Shown: positions 33,400-42,075 of the stretch, one piece after another
How the letters are laid out: each line of letters begins with the position of its first letter
How positions within the stretch are numbered: position 1 is the stretch's first letter
DNA from: SIG714 sp964638675
Lineage (GTDB): Bacteria > Bacillota > Clostridia > Oscillospirales > CAG-272
Direction of reading: 5' to 3'
NCBI GenBank assembly: GCA_964638675.1
Contig: CAZXAU010000006.1
Location: 62,001-126,000, forward strand
DNA length: 64,000 nucleotides
Notes under the pieces: model-generated
Told to the model about the DNA's origin: nothing
Seen by the model: only the letters and a program-made list of their open reading frames with translations
Database searches by the model: none
Translations under genes and position numbers: made by a program

Positions 33400-35811
33400 T
33401 TACTTAATTCTGTCAATATGCCAGATGTTATCGGCGTATTCGGTAATAGCACGGTCAGCCGCAAAGAATCCGGCAGAGCCTATATTGATAAGCGACTTTC
33501 TGTTCCAGAGAGTGCGGTTCAGGTATTCACGTCCGATAACGCTGTGGATATTGCAATAGCTCTCAAAATCGGCAAGGCACATATACGGGTCGGAAATTCC
33601 GTGCATCATAAGAAGGTAGGAAACAAATTCGTTGTATTCCCTTCCGTCAAATCCGATTCCGAGCCGCTTGACGGTACGTCTGATCGCCTCGCTGTGGTTG
33701 TAGAATTCGGAGGAGTTATATCCGCGTTTCCACATTTCGTCAACCTCAGCAGCATTGAGACCGAAGATATATATATTATCCTCACCTACCTGCTGATACA
33801 TTTCGACATTGGCACCGTCCATCGTTCCGCAGGTGAGCGCTCCGTTGATCATCAGCTTCATGTTGCCCGTTCCGCTCGCTTCTTTTCCGGCAAGAGATAT
33901 CTGCTCGGAAATTTCGGCAGAAGGAATGAGAACTTCGGCAAGAGAAACATTGTAGTCTTCCATAAAGACGACATTCAGCTTTTCCTTGATCTTGGGATGC
34001 TTTTGGATGTCTTCCGAAATCGCACAGATCAGTGAAAGGATCTTCTTTGCCATTTCATATCCCGGTGCAGCTTTTGCCGCAAATATGAATGTACGGGGTA
34101 CCATATCGAGGTTCGGATTTTCACAGAGCAGATCGTACAGATAGATTATATGCAGACAGTTGAGAAGCTGACGCTTATATTCATGCATACGCTTGATCTG
34201 AACATCAAAGATCGAATCGGGATCTATAACAATTCCGTTTCTCTTGAAAGCATAGTCGGCGAATCTTACCTTGTTGTTGTGCTTGATCTTCTCAAGACGA
34301 TCAAGCACCGAAGCGTCGTCCTTGAATGTAAGGAACTTAGAGAGATCCTCAGGAGTCTTTCTGTAGCTTGTGCCGATGCATTCATCAAGAAGCGATGTAA
34401 GACCGGGGTTGATATAGTTGAGCCAACGGCGGTGTGCAATGCCGTTTGTTACGTTTGTAAACTTTTCGGGGGTGTGCTTGTAGAAATCGTGGAATACGCT
34501 GTCCTTGAGAATCTGTGAATGAAGTGCCGATACACCGTTTACCGTATGAGACGCCGCAACGCAGAGGTTAGCCATTCTTATATTGTTGTTGCAAATTATC
34601 GACATTCTCGTAATTCTGTCCCAGTCTCCCGGATAGCAGTTCCAGAGCTCAGCACAGAAACGACGGTTGATCTCCTCAATAATGGCATATATTCTCGGCA
34701 GACGAAGTCTGAACAGATCGACATTCCATGTCTCGAGTGCTTCGGGAAGAACGGTGTGATTTGTATAACTTACAACCGATGTAACGATATCCCATGCATC
34801 CTCCCATGAATATGAGTAGACATCAAGCAGGATTCTCATAAGCTCGGGAATTACAACAGCAGGATGTGTATCGTTTATGTGTATTGCAACCTTTTCCTTG
34901 AATTCATCAAGCGAACCGTAACGGCGGAGATGATCGGATATGATATTCTGGGTAGCAGCCGACACAAGGAAATACTGCTGTGTCAGACGGAGCATTTTTC
35001 CTTCATAGTGATTGTCGGCAGGATAAAGCACCTTGGAGATTACCTCGGCGTTTGAGCTCTGCTGAATCGCCTTGACATATTCCCCCTGTGAAAAGAGCTT
35101 CATATTGAACTGCGAGAGATCCTTCGCCTTCCAGAGTCTAAGCACATTGACCGCTTCGGAATCAGCTCCCGATACAAAAAGGTCATAAGGTATTGCCTGA
35201 ACCTCTTCATAATCGGTATGGATAATTTCAAGTCTTTTTCCGTTCCACTGCTCGGAAACCTTTCCGCCGAGGCGAACGGTGAATGCCCTGTCATTTCTCG
35301 GAACAAGCCAATTTGAACCGGTGTGAAGCCACTCATCGGGAAGCTCGATCTGATTTCCATCTACGATCTTCTGCTTGAAGAGACCATATTCATAAAGAAT
35401 AGAATGACCGGTTGCCGGATAATCGAGTGATGTAAGAGAATCGATAAAGCATGCCGCAAGACGTCCGAGACCGCCGTTTCCCAAAGAAGGGTCACGTTCC
35501 ACCTCGTATATATCATCAAGCGTGTGACCGCATTCTGAGAGTATGTCGGCAACTTCCGAATCTATGCCGAGATTCATAAGGTTGTTACGCATCTGTCTTC
35601 CCATAAGGAATTCTATGCACAGGTAGTATATTCTCTTTCCCTGTTTTTCCTTGACCTTATTGTTATACGCCGCCTTTTTTCCTGCGAGTATATCACGCAC
35701 GGTCAACTGAACTGCCCTGTAAAGCATTTCGTTCGTCGCTTCCGAAAGCGTAACTCCGTATGCTCGCTCGAGCTTGCTGATGATCGTTTCTCTGAGTTTT
35801 TCGTAATTCAT
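33400..35811 (-). CDS. glgP: Glycogen/maltodextrin phosphorylase
   Basis: 803 aa, full length. GlgP releases glucose-1-phosphate from alpha-1,4-glucan ends. Conserved blocks are GNGGLGRLAACFIDSL (~115-130), HINDTHPAVVIPELMR (~315-330), IKRMHEYKRQLLN (~530) and the PLP-lysine segment EASGTGNMKLMINGALT (~635-650) followed by GTMDGANVEM. It is the fourth gene of glgC-glgD-glgA-glgP-GH13, so synthesis and breakdown are co-transcribed. Start (MNYEKLRET) has GAGGAAC upstream. Confidence 0.97.
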   Translation of the reverse strand: MNYEKLRETIISKLERAYGVTLSEATNEMLYRAVQLTVRDILAGKKAAYNNKVKEKQGKRIYYLCIEFLMGRQMRNNLMNLGIDSEVADILSECGHTLDDIYEVERDPSLGNGGLGRLAACFIDSLTSLDYPATGHSILYEYGLFKQKIVDGNQIELPDEWLHTGSNWLVPRNDRAFTVRLGGKVSEQWNGKRLEIIHTDYEEVQAIPYDLFVSGADSEAVNVLRLWKAKDLSQFNMKLFSQGEYVKAIQQSSNAEVISKVLYPADNHYEGKMLRLTQQYFLVSAATQNIISDHLRRYGSLDEFKEKVAIHINDTHPAVVIPELMRILLDVYSYSWEDAWDIVTSVVSYTNHTVLPEALETWNVDLFRLRLPRIYAIIEEINRRFCAELWNCYPGDWDRITRMSIICNNNIRMANLCVAASHTVNGVSALHSQILKDSVFHDFYKHTPEKFTNVTNGIAHRRWLNYINPGLTSLLDECIGTSYRKTPEDLSKFLTFKDDASVLDRLEKIKHNNKVRFADYAFKRNGIVIDPDSIFDVQIKRMHEYKRQLLNCLHIIYLYDLLCENPNLDMVPRTFIFAAKAAPGYEMAKKILSLICAISEDIQKHPKIKEKLNVVFMEDYNVSLAEVLIPSAEISEQISLAGKEASGTGNMKLMINGALTCGTMDGANVEMYQQVGEDNIYIFGLNAAEVDEMWKRGYNSSEFYNHSEAIRRTVKRLGIGFDGREYNEFVSYLLMMHGISDPYMCLADFESYCNIHSVIGREYLNRTLWNRKSLINIGSAGFFAADRAITEYADNIWHIDRIK

Positions 35812-35847
35812 GTTTGTTCCTCGAAATTATGAGTCTTAAATATTGCT

Positions 35848-37260
35848 TTAAAGCGTACAGCTGTACAGCTCTGTGTATTTCTTTGCCGAGCAGCTCCATG
35901 AAAAGTCACTGCCCATTGCATTTCTGATCACTTTATTCCAGATCTTTTTATCATTATATGCACCGACCGTTCTTCTTATCGCATCAAGCATATCGTGTGC
36001 GTTGTATGTGGCAAATGTAAATCCGTTTCCTGTACATTTTGTATGGTCAAATGGCTTGATCGTATCGTAAAGTCCGCCGACTTCATGAACTATCGGAATC
36101 GTTCCGTATCTGCACGCCATCATCTGTGCAAGTCCGCATGGTTCGCTCTTTGACGGCATGAGGAAAATATCCGCTCCGGCATACAGCTTCTTAGCCAAAA
36201 CTCTGTCAAACTTGAGTATTGCTCTGACCTTATCGGGATATCTTCGCTGTGCATCGGCAAAAAAGCTTTCATACTTTTGCTCACCCGTGCCGAGAATGAC
36301 GAACCTGACATCGTTTTTCATGATCTCATCAAAAACGCACTCGACAAGATCGAAGCCCTTGTGTGATGCAAGACGTGATATCATAACTATAAGCGGTGCA
36401 TCGGTCGGTTGCATACCGATCAGAGAGAATATCTCATTTTTGCAGATTGCTTTTCCCGAAGGGTTTGTTTTTGAAAACTTCGATGCGATCAGCTTATCGT
36501 ATTTCGGCTCGTATTCTTTATAATCAATTCCGTTGACTATTCCTGAAAGCTTATATGAATTCTCCCCTATAAAAGAGTGAAGAGAAGTTCCGAAATAGGG
36601 CGTCTTGATCTCTTCGGCGTAACGAGGACTTACAGTCGTAAACCTGTCGGCACACTCTATTGCGGCTTTTGTGAGATTGATACATCCTTCATAATCCATA
36701 AGTGAAAAAGCCGATTGCGGAAGTGAAAATACATCGCCGATTATCGCATGTGAGAATATTCCCTGATAATCGATATTGTGTATTGTATAGACGGTCTTTA
36801 TATTGTATTGTCTGAATATAGTCTTCAGATAAACGGGAATAAGTGCGCTCTGCCAATCGTTTGCGTGTATAACATCAGGCACATAGGACAGATGCTCAAG
36901 CATTGACAGGACAGCCATGCTGAAAAATGCAAATCTCTCGCCATCATCATATTCGCCGTAGAGTTTATTCCTCTTGAAATAGTATTCATTATCGAGAAAA
37001 TAGTATACAACGCCGTCATTTGTGAGGGTAAATACCCCGCAGTAAAGCTCACGCCATGCAAGGTGAACCGTAAAAGAGAATAAAAATTTCATCTTATCTC
37101 TGTATACGGATGAGATCTGCGAGTAAAGCGGCATTACCGTTCTCACATCATATTCGGGATTGTCCTTTTTAACGGCAGTGGGCAGTGAGGATATCACTTC
37201 CCCAAGACCGCCCGTAGACGCAAAGGGTGTGCATTCAGAGCCGACATATAAAAGCTTCAT
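35848..37260 (-). CDS. glgA: Glycogen synthase (ADP-glucose type)
   Basis: 470-aa GT5 glycosyltransferase that extends alpha-1,4-glucan from ADP-glucose. N-terminal motif: LYVGSECTPFASTGGLGEV. The lysine of the classical KxGG motif is Ser here (STGG), a variation worth noting. Also present are VIHANDWQSALIP (~134), YTIHNIDYQG, GIVNGIDYKEYEP and the C-terminal MPSKSEPCGLAQMMACRYG (~375-393) with the retaining-enzyme Glu. Its start overlaps the glgD stop by one base (TGATG). A secreted form is excluded: no signal peptide. Confidence 0.95.
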   Translation of the reverse strand: MKLLYVGSECTPFASTGGLGEVISSLPTAVKKDNPEYDVRTVMPLYSQISSVYRDKMKFLFSFTVHLAWRELYCGVFTLTNDGVVYYFLDNEYYFKRNKLYGEYDDGERFAFFSMAVLSMLEHLSYVPDVIHANDWQSALIPVYLKTIFRQYNIKTVYTIHNIDYQGIFSHAIIGDVFSLPQSAFSLMDYEGCINLTKAAIECADRFTTVSPRYAEEIKTPYFGTSLHSFIGENSYKLSGIVNGIDYKEYEPKYDKLIASKFSKTNPSGKAICKNEIFSLIGMQPTDAPLIVMISRLASHKGFDLVECVFDEIMKNDVRFVILGTGEQKYESFFADAQRRYPDKVRAILKFDRVLAKKLYAGADIFLMPSKSEPCGLAQMMACRYGTIPIVHEVGGLYDTIKPFDHTKCTGNGFTFATYNAHDMLDAIRRTVGAYNDKKIWNKVIRNAMGSDFSWSCSAKKYTELYSCTL

Positions 37261-38387
37261 CAGACCATTTTTCCTTTCTCGATGTAAAACGGCATCGTCT
37301 TATATCCCATAAGTGTTCTTCCGTCACGTACTATGACATTCTTATCTGTTATTACACTGTCAAGTGTAGCCCCCGAACCTATATATGTATCCTGGAAAAG
37401 AATTGAATTTCTTACAACACTTCCCGGTCCTACACGAACGCCGCGGAAAAGTATTGAATTCTCAACAACTCCTTCTATAACGCATCCGTCAGCAATAAGA
37501 GAATTGGATGCCTCAGAGCCGTCAAGATAACATGTAGGAGGTGAATTTCTGACCTTCGTATATATTGAACGGTTCTTTATATTGAACAGCGATTTTCTTG
37601 CAGATTCGTTGTTAAGCAGATCCATGCTGGCAGAATAATAATCTTCCATTGTAGTAATACTGCCGTAAAAACCGTCATGACGGAAGATCATGTAATTCCC
37701 TGCATTTTTAGCTATAACATCAAGCGAAAGCGATTCATATCCCCTTGCTATCGAATCATGCAGGATCATCATAAGATACTTTCTTGTTATGACAAGAACA
37801 TTGATTCCGACGTCACAGTAACCCGAAAACATTTTCGGTCTTACAAGAACGTCTGTAATTCTGTTGCTGTCATCAGATGTATAGACAATGCTGTTGGCGG
37901 CGTGTTCTGGTGTAAGATTTTCTTTGTGAACCGCAATTGTCATATCAGCACCGCTCTTTTCATGCTGATGCACCATGGATAATATATCTACATTGCAGAT
38001 ACCGTCAGCATCACAAAGCACGATATTGTCGCAGTTCATATCGTAGAGTGCACCCGAAATGCTCATAAGTGCACAAAGGCGTGAACCACGCGGAGCCAGA
38101 CCGCCATTTGCATAGGCGTTGATATACGGTGAGAGTATCTTTACTCCTCCCGAGCGTCTTGCAAGATCCCAGTCCTTGCCGCTTCCGATGTGGTCTGTAA
38201 GCGACTGATAGTTTGTATTTGTTATTATGCTGACATTAGTAATACCCGAGTTTATCATATTCGAGAGAGAAAAGTCGATAAGTCTGTATCGGCAGGCAAA
38301 CGGCACGGATGCCATCGTGCGGAATCTCGTCAGCTCTGGGATGTAATTATCATGAATATTTGCGAAAACTATACCGTTCGTTGACAT
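37260..38387 (-). CDS. glgD: GlgD, non-catalytic subunit of glucose-1-phosphate adenylyltransferase
   Basis: 375 aa homologous to GlgC along its length (RYRLIDFSLSNMINSGI, GSGKDWDLARRSGG, C-terminal left-handed beta-helix). The N-terminal glycine-rich GGxGxRL nucleotide loop is missing (IVFANIHDNYIPELTRFRT instead), as in the GlgD subunit that pairs with GlgC in Bacillus-type and Clostridia glycogen operons. It modulates rather than catalyses. One base separates it from glgC and it overlaps glgA, so expression is tightly coupled. AAGGAAGG precedes the ATG. Confidence 0.95.
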   Translation of the reverse strand: MSTNGIVFANIHDNYIPELTRFRTMASVPFACRYRLIDFSLSNMINSGITNVSIITNTNYQSLTDHIGSGKDWDLARRSGGVKILSPYINAYANGGLAPRGSRLCALMSISGALYDMNCDNIVLCDADGICNVDILSMVHQHEKSGADMTIAVHKENLTPEHAANSIVYTSDDSNRITDVLVRPKMFSGYCDVGINVLVITRKYLMMILHDSIARGYESLSLDVIAKNAGNYMIFRHDGFYGSITTMEDYYSASMDLLNNESARKSLFNIKNRSIYTKVRNSPPTCYLDGSEASNSLIADGCVIEGVVENSILFRGVRVGPGSVVRNSILFQDTYIGSGATLDSVITDKNVIVRDGRTLMGYKTMPFYIEKGKMV

Positions 38388-38388
38388 A

Positions 38389-39603
38389 TCATTTACCTTC
38401 CTTTCCGTTTGATGACACTGATGACGGGCTTACGATTTCGCCGGGTTCTACAACAGTATTTGCCGATATATCAAGCTCTCCGCCGATCAGCGTAAGCTTT
38501 GCATCCTCAGAGTATTTCTCACCTATCATAGCGCCCATACCGATCACGGTATCAGAATCTATTATCGAATAGTCTATAACAGCTCCGTCCATTACACGTG
38601 TTCCGCTCATAACAATACTGTCACGGACAGTTGCGCCCGGAGCAACATACACTCCGCTTGAAAGAACCGAATTAATGACAGTTCCGTGAATTTCACAGCC
38701 CTCGGTAATAATAGAGTTCTCAACAGTCGCATTGTTTCCTATGTACTGCGGAATCAGAGCGTGACTGCGTGAGTAGATCCTCCATGCCCTGTCAAAAATA
38801 TTGAACACAGGGGACTTGCCCAAAAGATCCATGTTGGCTTCCCAAAGGCTCGTCAGTGTTCCGACATCCTTCCAGTAATCACTGAAACGGTATGCATATA
38901 AAGAACATCCGTCAGAAAGCATGGCAGGGATTATATTTTTTCCAAAATCGTTTGAAGAATTCGGATCTTTTTCGTCTTGGATAAGGTATTTTTCGAGAAT
39001 CTTTTTGCTGAATATGTAAATACCCATGCTCGCCATATTGCTTGTGGGATTCTTCGGCTTTTCCTCGAATTTTGTAATACGCATATTTTCATCGGCTGAC
39101 ATGATTCCGAAACGTGAAGCCTCAGATATCGGGACTTCAATTACGGCGATAGTACAGTCAGCCTGCGATTGCTTGTGAAATTCAAGCATTTTCGAGTAAT
39201 CCATTTTGTATATATGGTCTCCCGAAAGGATGACAACATAATCGGGGTCGTATCTGTTAATGAATGTAAGATTCTGATAAATCGCATTGGCAGTGCCCCT
39301 GTACCAATCGGCACTGTTTTTTGCCTGATATGGAGGAAGAACCATCACCCCGCCCGATTGACGGTCAAGATCCCATGGCTGACCGTTTCCGATATATTCA
39401 TTGAGAACAAGAGGCTGATACTGCGTGAGCACACCGACAGTGTCAATTCCCGAATTCACGCAGTTTGAAAGTGTAAGGTCAATAATGCGATATTTCCCTC
39501 CGAATTCAACGGCAGGTTTGGCGGTCTTCTCGGTGAGTGCAAAGAGTCTGCTTCCCTGACCGCCGGCAAGAAGCATGGCGACACATTCTTTTTTAATTAG
39601 CAT
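38389..39603 (-). CDS. glgC: Glucose-1-phosphate adenylyltransferase GlgC
   Basis: GlgC makes ADP-glucose from glucose-1-P and ATP, the committed step of bacterial glycogen synthesis. 404 aa from the ATG at 39603 (perfect AAGGAGG). The catalytic loop VAMLLAGGQGSRLFALT is intact, followed by KPAVEFGGKYRIIDLTLSN, SGDHIYKMDYSKML, FEEKPKNP and the C-terminal hexapeptide beta-helix. First gene of glgCDAP-GH13. No glgB (branching enzyme) is in the operon. An AT-rich region with possible -10 hexamers precedes it, but no convincing promoter was found. Confidence 0.97.
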   Translation of the reverse strand: MLIKKECVAMLLAGGQGSRLFALTEKTAKPAVEFGGKYRIIDLTLSNCVNSGIDTVGVLTQYQPLVLNEYIGNGQPWDLDRQSGGVMVLPPYQAKNSADWYRGTANAIYQNLTFINRYDPDYVVILSGDHIYKMDYSKMLEFHKQSQADCTIAVIEVPISEASRFGIMSADENMRITKFEEKPKNPTSNMASMGIYIFSKKILEKYLIQDEKDPNSSNDFGKNIIPAMLSDGCSLYAYRFSDYWKDVGTLTSLWEANMDLLGKSPVFNIFDRAWRIYSRSHALIPQYIGNNATVENSIITEGCEIHGTVINSVLSSGVYVAPGATVRDSIVMSGTRVMDGAVIDYSIIDSDTVIGMGAMIGEKYSEDAKLTLIGGELDISANTVVEPGEIVSPSSVSSNGKEGK

Positions 39604-39677
39604 TAAAATTCCTCCTTTAACCTTTGTTTCGGTTGATTCCATTTATAATATAAGAGTAATAATATATAAAAGCATTT

Positions 39678-39708
39678 CGGGGAACCCTTCTGAAGAAAGG
39701 TTCCCCCG
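39678..39708. repeat. Hairpin related to the 183-bp repeat
   Basis: CGGGGAACCCTTCT-GA-AGAAAGGTTCCCCCG, matching the GGGGGAACTTTCT hairpin of the tandem repeat, is followed by GATCCGCATAAAG. It lies between glgC and the tRNA-Leu gene in a gap (39604-39948) that otherwise holds only AT-rich sequence and the tRNA promoter. Confidence 0.6.
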
Positions 39709-39910
39709 ATCCGCATAAAGTTTTATTATTTTAAATTGCACTGGGATAGGTCTTCAAACGTAATTAAAGTGAAATAAGAAAAAGTGTATGAGCTTCCGGT
39801 TCTTTTCCCGATTATATTCACAGAAATATACTACCACATTCTCTTTTATTTGTCAACAGAAATTATTAAGTTTATGTGACGAATTTTTTTATACTATTTT
39901 TGTATTTTTA

Positions 39911-39939
39911 TTGACAAATGCAAAAAAATATGATATTAT
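39911..39939 (+). promoter_or_regulatory. Promoter of tRNA-Leu
   Basis: TTGACA, 17-bp spacer, TATTAT with extended TG-A; the mature tRNA begins 10 bp after the -10. Confidence 0.85.
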
Positions 39940-39948
39940 ATACATAAT

Positions 39949-40037
39949 GCCGGTGTGGCGGAATAGGCAGACGCCCGGGACTTAAAATCCCGTGGGACTA
40001 AAATCCCGTACCGGTTCGACCCCGGTCACCGGCACCA
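39949..40037 (+). tRNA. tRNA-Leu (anticodon TAA), CCA encoded
   Basis: Acceptor GCCGGTG pairs with CACCGGC. The D-arm contains GGCGGAATAGGCAGACGC; the anticodon stem GGGAC/... has loop CTTAAAA. A long variable arm (class II) is present, the T-arm is CCGGTTCGACCCCGG, and discriminator A is followed by encoded CCA. Confidence 0.97.
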
Positions 40038-40046
40038 AATTAATTG

Positions 40047-40087
40047 AATCCGAACCGAATACCGTCAAAAGGCGATCGGTTCGGATT
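40047..40087 (+). terminator. Terminator after tRNA-Leu
   Basis: A 12-bp stem AATCCGAACCGA/TCGGTTCGGATT followed by TATTTG; 10 bp after the tRNA. Confidence 0.8.
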
Positions 40088-40160
40088 TATTTGTACTTGC
40101 TGTCATAAGTTGATTCGATTCACTGAAAACGATACAATAATAAAAATCAGGAGGTAAGTA

Positions 40161-40799
40161 ATGAGACAGTTCGGTCCCGATCCTAATGAAAAATTTCCGA
40201 ATAAAAACATACCAAGCCTGTGTTTTATCAAAAACGTAATAACCAATCCGAATATAACTGTCGGAGATTACACCTATTATGATGACAGTGACGGAGCTGA
40301 AAATTTTGAAAAACATGTGACACATCATTACGAATTTAACGGTGACAAGCTTATAATAGGTAAATTCTGTGCGATCGCAAAGGGTGTTGAGTTTATAATG
40401 AACGGGGCGAACCACAGAATGTCTTCGGTAACGACATATCCATTCAACATTATGGGTTGCGGTTGGGAAAAGTCAACGCCGTCACTCAATGATCTTCCTC
40501 TTAAGGGCGACACAGTCGTCGGCAACGATGTCTGGATAGGTCAGAATGTAACTGTATTGCCGGGAGTGCATATAGGCGACGGAGCAATAATCGGAGCAAA
40601 TTCGGTAGTGTCAAAGGATGTCTTGCCTTATTATGTCGTTGGCGGAAACCCCATAAAAATAATCCGCAAACGCTTTGATGACGAAACAATAGAATTTTTG
40701 CTGAATCTGAAATGGTGGGATTGGCCTGCCGAGAAGATCTTCAACAATTTAGATGTTTTATGCAGCACAGACATCAGAAAAATAAAAGAAATAAAGTAA
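40161..40799 (+). CDS. Vat/XAT-family xenobiotic O-acetyltransferase
   Basis: 212 aa of the hexapeptide-repeat xenobiotic acetyltransferase family, which includes the streptogramin A acetyltransferases Vat(A)-Vat(E) and chromosomal XATs. Seen: an N-terminal GPDPNEKFP segment, the DDSDGAENFEKHV loop, LIIGKFCAIAKGVEFIMNGA followed by the catalytic-His-type NHRM (His ~87), TYPFNIMGCGWE, GDTVVGNDVWIGQNVTVLPG, GDGAIIGANSVVSKD and KWWDWP. Overall resemblance to Vat enzymes is close along the whole length. Resistance is an inference; the natural substrate may differ. AGGAGGT ribosome site; framed by terminators on both sides. Confidence 0.93.
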   Translation: MRQFGPDPNEKFPNKNIPSLCFIKNVITNPNITVGDYTYYDDSDGAENFEKHVTHHYEFNGDKLIIGKFCAIAKGVEFIMNGANHRMSSVTTYPFNIMGCGWEKSTPSLNDLPLKGDTVVGNDVWIGQNVTVLPGVHIGDGAIIGANSVVSKDVLPYYVVGGNPIKIIRKRFDDETIEFLLNLKWWDWPAEKIFNNLDVLCSTDIRKIKEIK

Positions 40800-40833
40800 T
40801 TTCCAAAAGAAAAATCCAACGCTATATATTAAA

Positions 40834-40869
40834 ATCCGAATCAGATACTCTCAAAGTATCGATTCGGAT
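40834..40869. terminator. Terminator between vat-like gene and coaD
   Basis: Stem ATCCGAATC/GATTCGGAT extended by GATAC/GTATC; T6 follows on the plus strand. On the minus strand the flank TTTTAATA makes it a weaker terminator for coaD. Confidence 0.75.
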
Positions 40870-40888
40870 CTTTTTTCTTTTTATATTT

Positions 40889-41371
40889 TTACTTCTTTAC
40901 AAAATACATTCCCGAATCAAGTATTTGAATCGGAATTATCCCCTCAAGAGATTCATGGGATATGATCCTCTGTCTTGCAAGTGTGGATGAAACACCGACG
41001 TACTTTTCATCCGCAGGAATAAATATTGTCTGCACACCAGAATGAGCTCTGTTGTAATCCGCCATCGATATTTCATATTCAAGTTCATTTTCAGATCGTA
41101 TTCCTCGCACAATTACGTCAATATTGTTTCTTTTGACATAATCGGATACATAGCCTTTATCCATGAAGGCCCTGACATTGTCAATATCATTACAGGCAAG
41201 TGCGAGCATTTCAAGCCTCTGTTTTTCATCGAACGTATATGCTTTTGCAGGATTTATGAATACTACCGCATCAACCCAATCAAACAGCTCTGCCGCACGT
41301 CTGATTATATCGACATGACCTGTTGTCACAGGATCAAAGCTCCCTGTAACAAGTGCCTTTTTTGTACTCAT
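40889..41371 (-). CDS. coaD: Phosphopantetheine adenylyltransferase
   Basis: CoaD makes dephospho-CoA from 4'-phosphopantetheine and ATP. 160 aa with TGSFDPVTTGHVDIIRRA (TxGH nucleotidyl-transfer motif, residues ~9-26), VRGIRSENELEYEISMA (~89) and the ISSTLARQ-type element as VSSTLARQRI (~129). Its ATG overlaps the rsmD stop (ATGA), the usual rsmD-coaD pair in Firmicutes. Complete and unremarkable. Confidence 0.97.
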   Translation of the reverse strand: MSTKKALVTGSFDPVTTGHVDIIRRAAELFDWVDAVVFINPAKAYTFDEKQRLEMLALACNDIDNVRAFMDKGYVSDYVKRNNIDVIVRGIRSENELEYEISMADYNRAHSGVQTIFIPADEKYVGVSSTLARQRIISHESLEGIIPIQILDSGMYFVKK

Positions 41372-41934
41372 TGAAGATCGTCCTTTTTTTCGAGAACAGT
41401 AATATATGTTCTGCCGTATTTTGAATGACGTCGTGAGCTGAGCTTTTCATGCTCATAAGGTTCTTTCGCATCATCCTCACATATTATTATTCCGCCGTTT
41501 GCAATGAGATCATAGCGTACAAGCTCACAAAGAACATTATCTATAAGCTTTTCGGCATAAGGCGGATCGATAAATATGATATCGAATTTTTCCTTTCCCG
41601 AGAACATTTTAAGCATTCTCTTATAATCTGAATTATATATAACGCACTGTGAATACAGCTTTGTTTTCAGTGCGTTTTCTTTTATTATATCGGTGGCCGC
41701 TCTGTTGCTGTCAATAAATGTCGCCTTTGAAGCACCTCTTGAGAGTGCCTCAAGACCGAGCTGACCGGAGCCTGCAAAGACATCAAGAACCCTCTTCCCG
41801 TCAAGCTCAAACTGTATCATGCTGAAAACAGCTTCCTTCACAATCTCTGTTGTCGGTCTTGTTTCAAGTCCGTCAAGTGTACGAAGCTTGGTTCCCCTTG
41901 CACTGCCTGTGATTATCCTCATTGTTATTACCAT
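41368..41934 (-). CDS. rsmD: 16S rRNA (guanine966-N2)-methyltransferase RsmD
   Basis: RsmD methylates G966 of 16S rRNA on the assembling 30S. It has the SAM fold with VLDVFAGSGQLGLEALSRGA (~46-64) and catalytic DPPY in IIFIDPPYAEKL (~120). RsmD proteins normally begin MRxIxG; here that is codon five (ATG at 41922, MRIITGSARG). The four extra codons (MVIT) come from the end of repeat copy B (41935-42073), which supplies an ATG at 41934. Either start is possible; 41922 is probably ancestral. uvrC ends just upstream of the repeat. Confidence 0.95.
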   Translation of the reverse strand: MVITMRIITGSARGTKLRTLDGLETRPTTEIVKEAVFSMIQFELDGKRVLDVFAGSGQLGLEALSRGASKATFIDSNRAATDIIKENALKTKLYSQCVIYNSDYKRMLKMFSGKEKFDIIFIDPPYAEKLIDNVLCELVRYDLIANGGIIICEDDAKEPYEHEKLSSRRHSKYGRTYITVLEKKDDLQ

Positions 41935-42073
41935 GGCTTTCGCATTGCGAAAGCTTCCTTTCTTTCAGAATTGGAGCTGGTTTTGCGAAGTAAAATCGCG
42001 TCGATTATTCTCGGATCGGCTCGTTTCGGTGTCGAAAGCCACAAAACGCCGTTTGAAAGATTTATCTTTCAAA
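41935..42073 (-). repeat. SD-to-start inserted repeat, copy B
   Basis: Reading on the minus strand from 42073: TTTGAAAGAT/ATCTTTCAAA inverted repeat, GTGGCTTTCG, a stretch specific to this copy (ACGAGCCGATCCGAGAATAA, around 42009-42028), TTTTACTTCGCAAAA, AAAGGAAG, the GCTTTCGC-AAT-GCGAAAGC hairpin, CC, then ATGGT of rsmD. It begins two bases after the uvrC stop. The flank GAGGGAGAATAAAG upstream would be the native ribosome site of rsmD if the repeat were removed. Confidence 0.92.
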
Positions 42074-42075
42074 CT

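Noticed and set aside
33418..34035. 205-codon plus-strand frame opposite glgP
   Set aside because: Antisense shadow of a strongly conserved coding sequence; no independent signals.
39949..40869. Integrative element at tRNA-Leu carrying the Vat-like gene
   Set aside because: No integrase, no repeated tRNA 3' end downstream; only one gene between two terminators.
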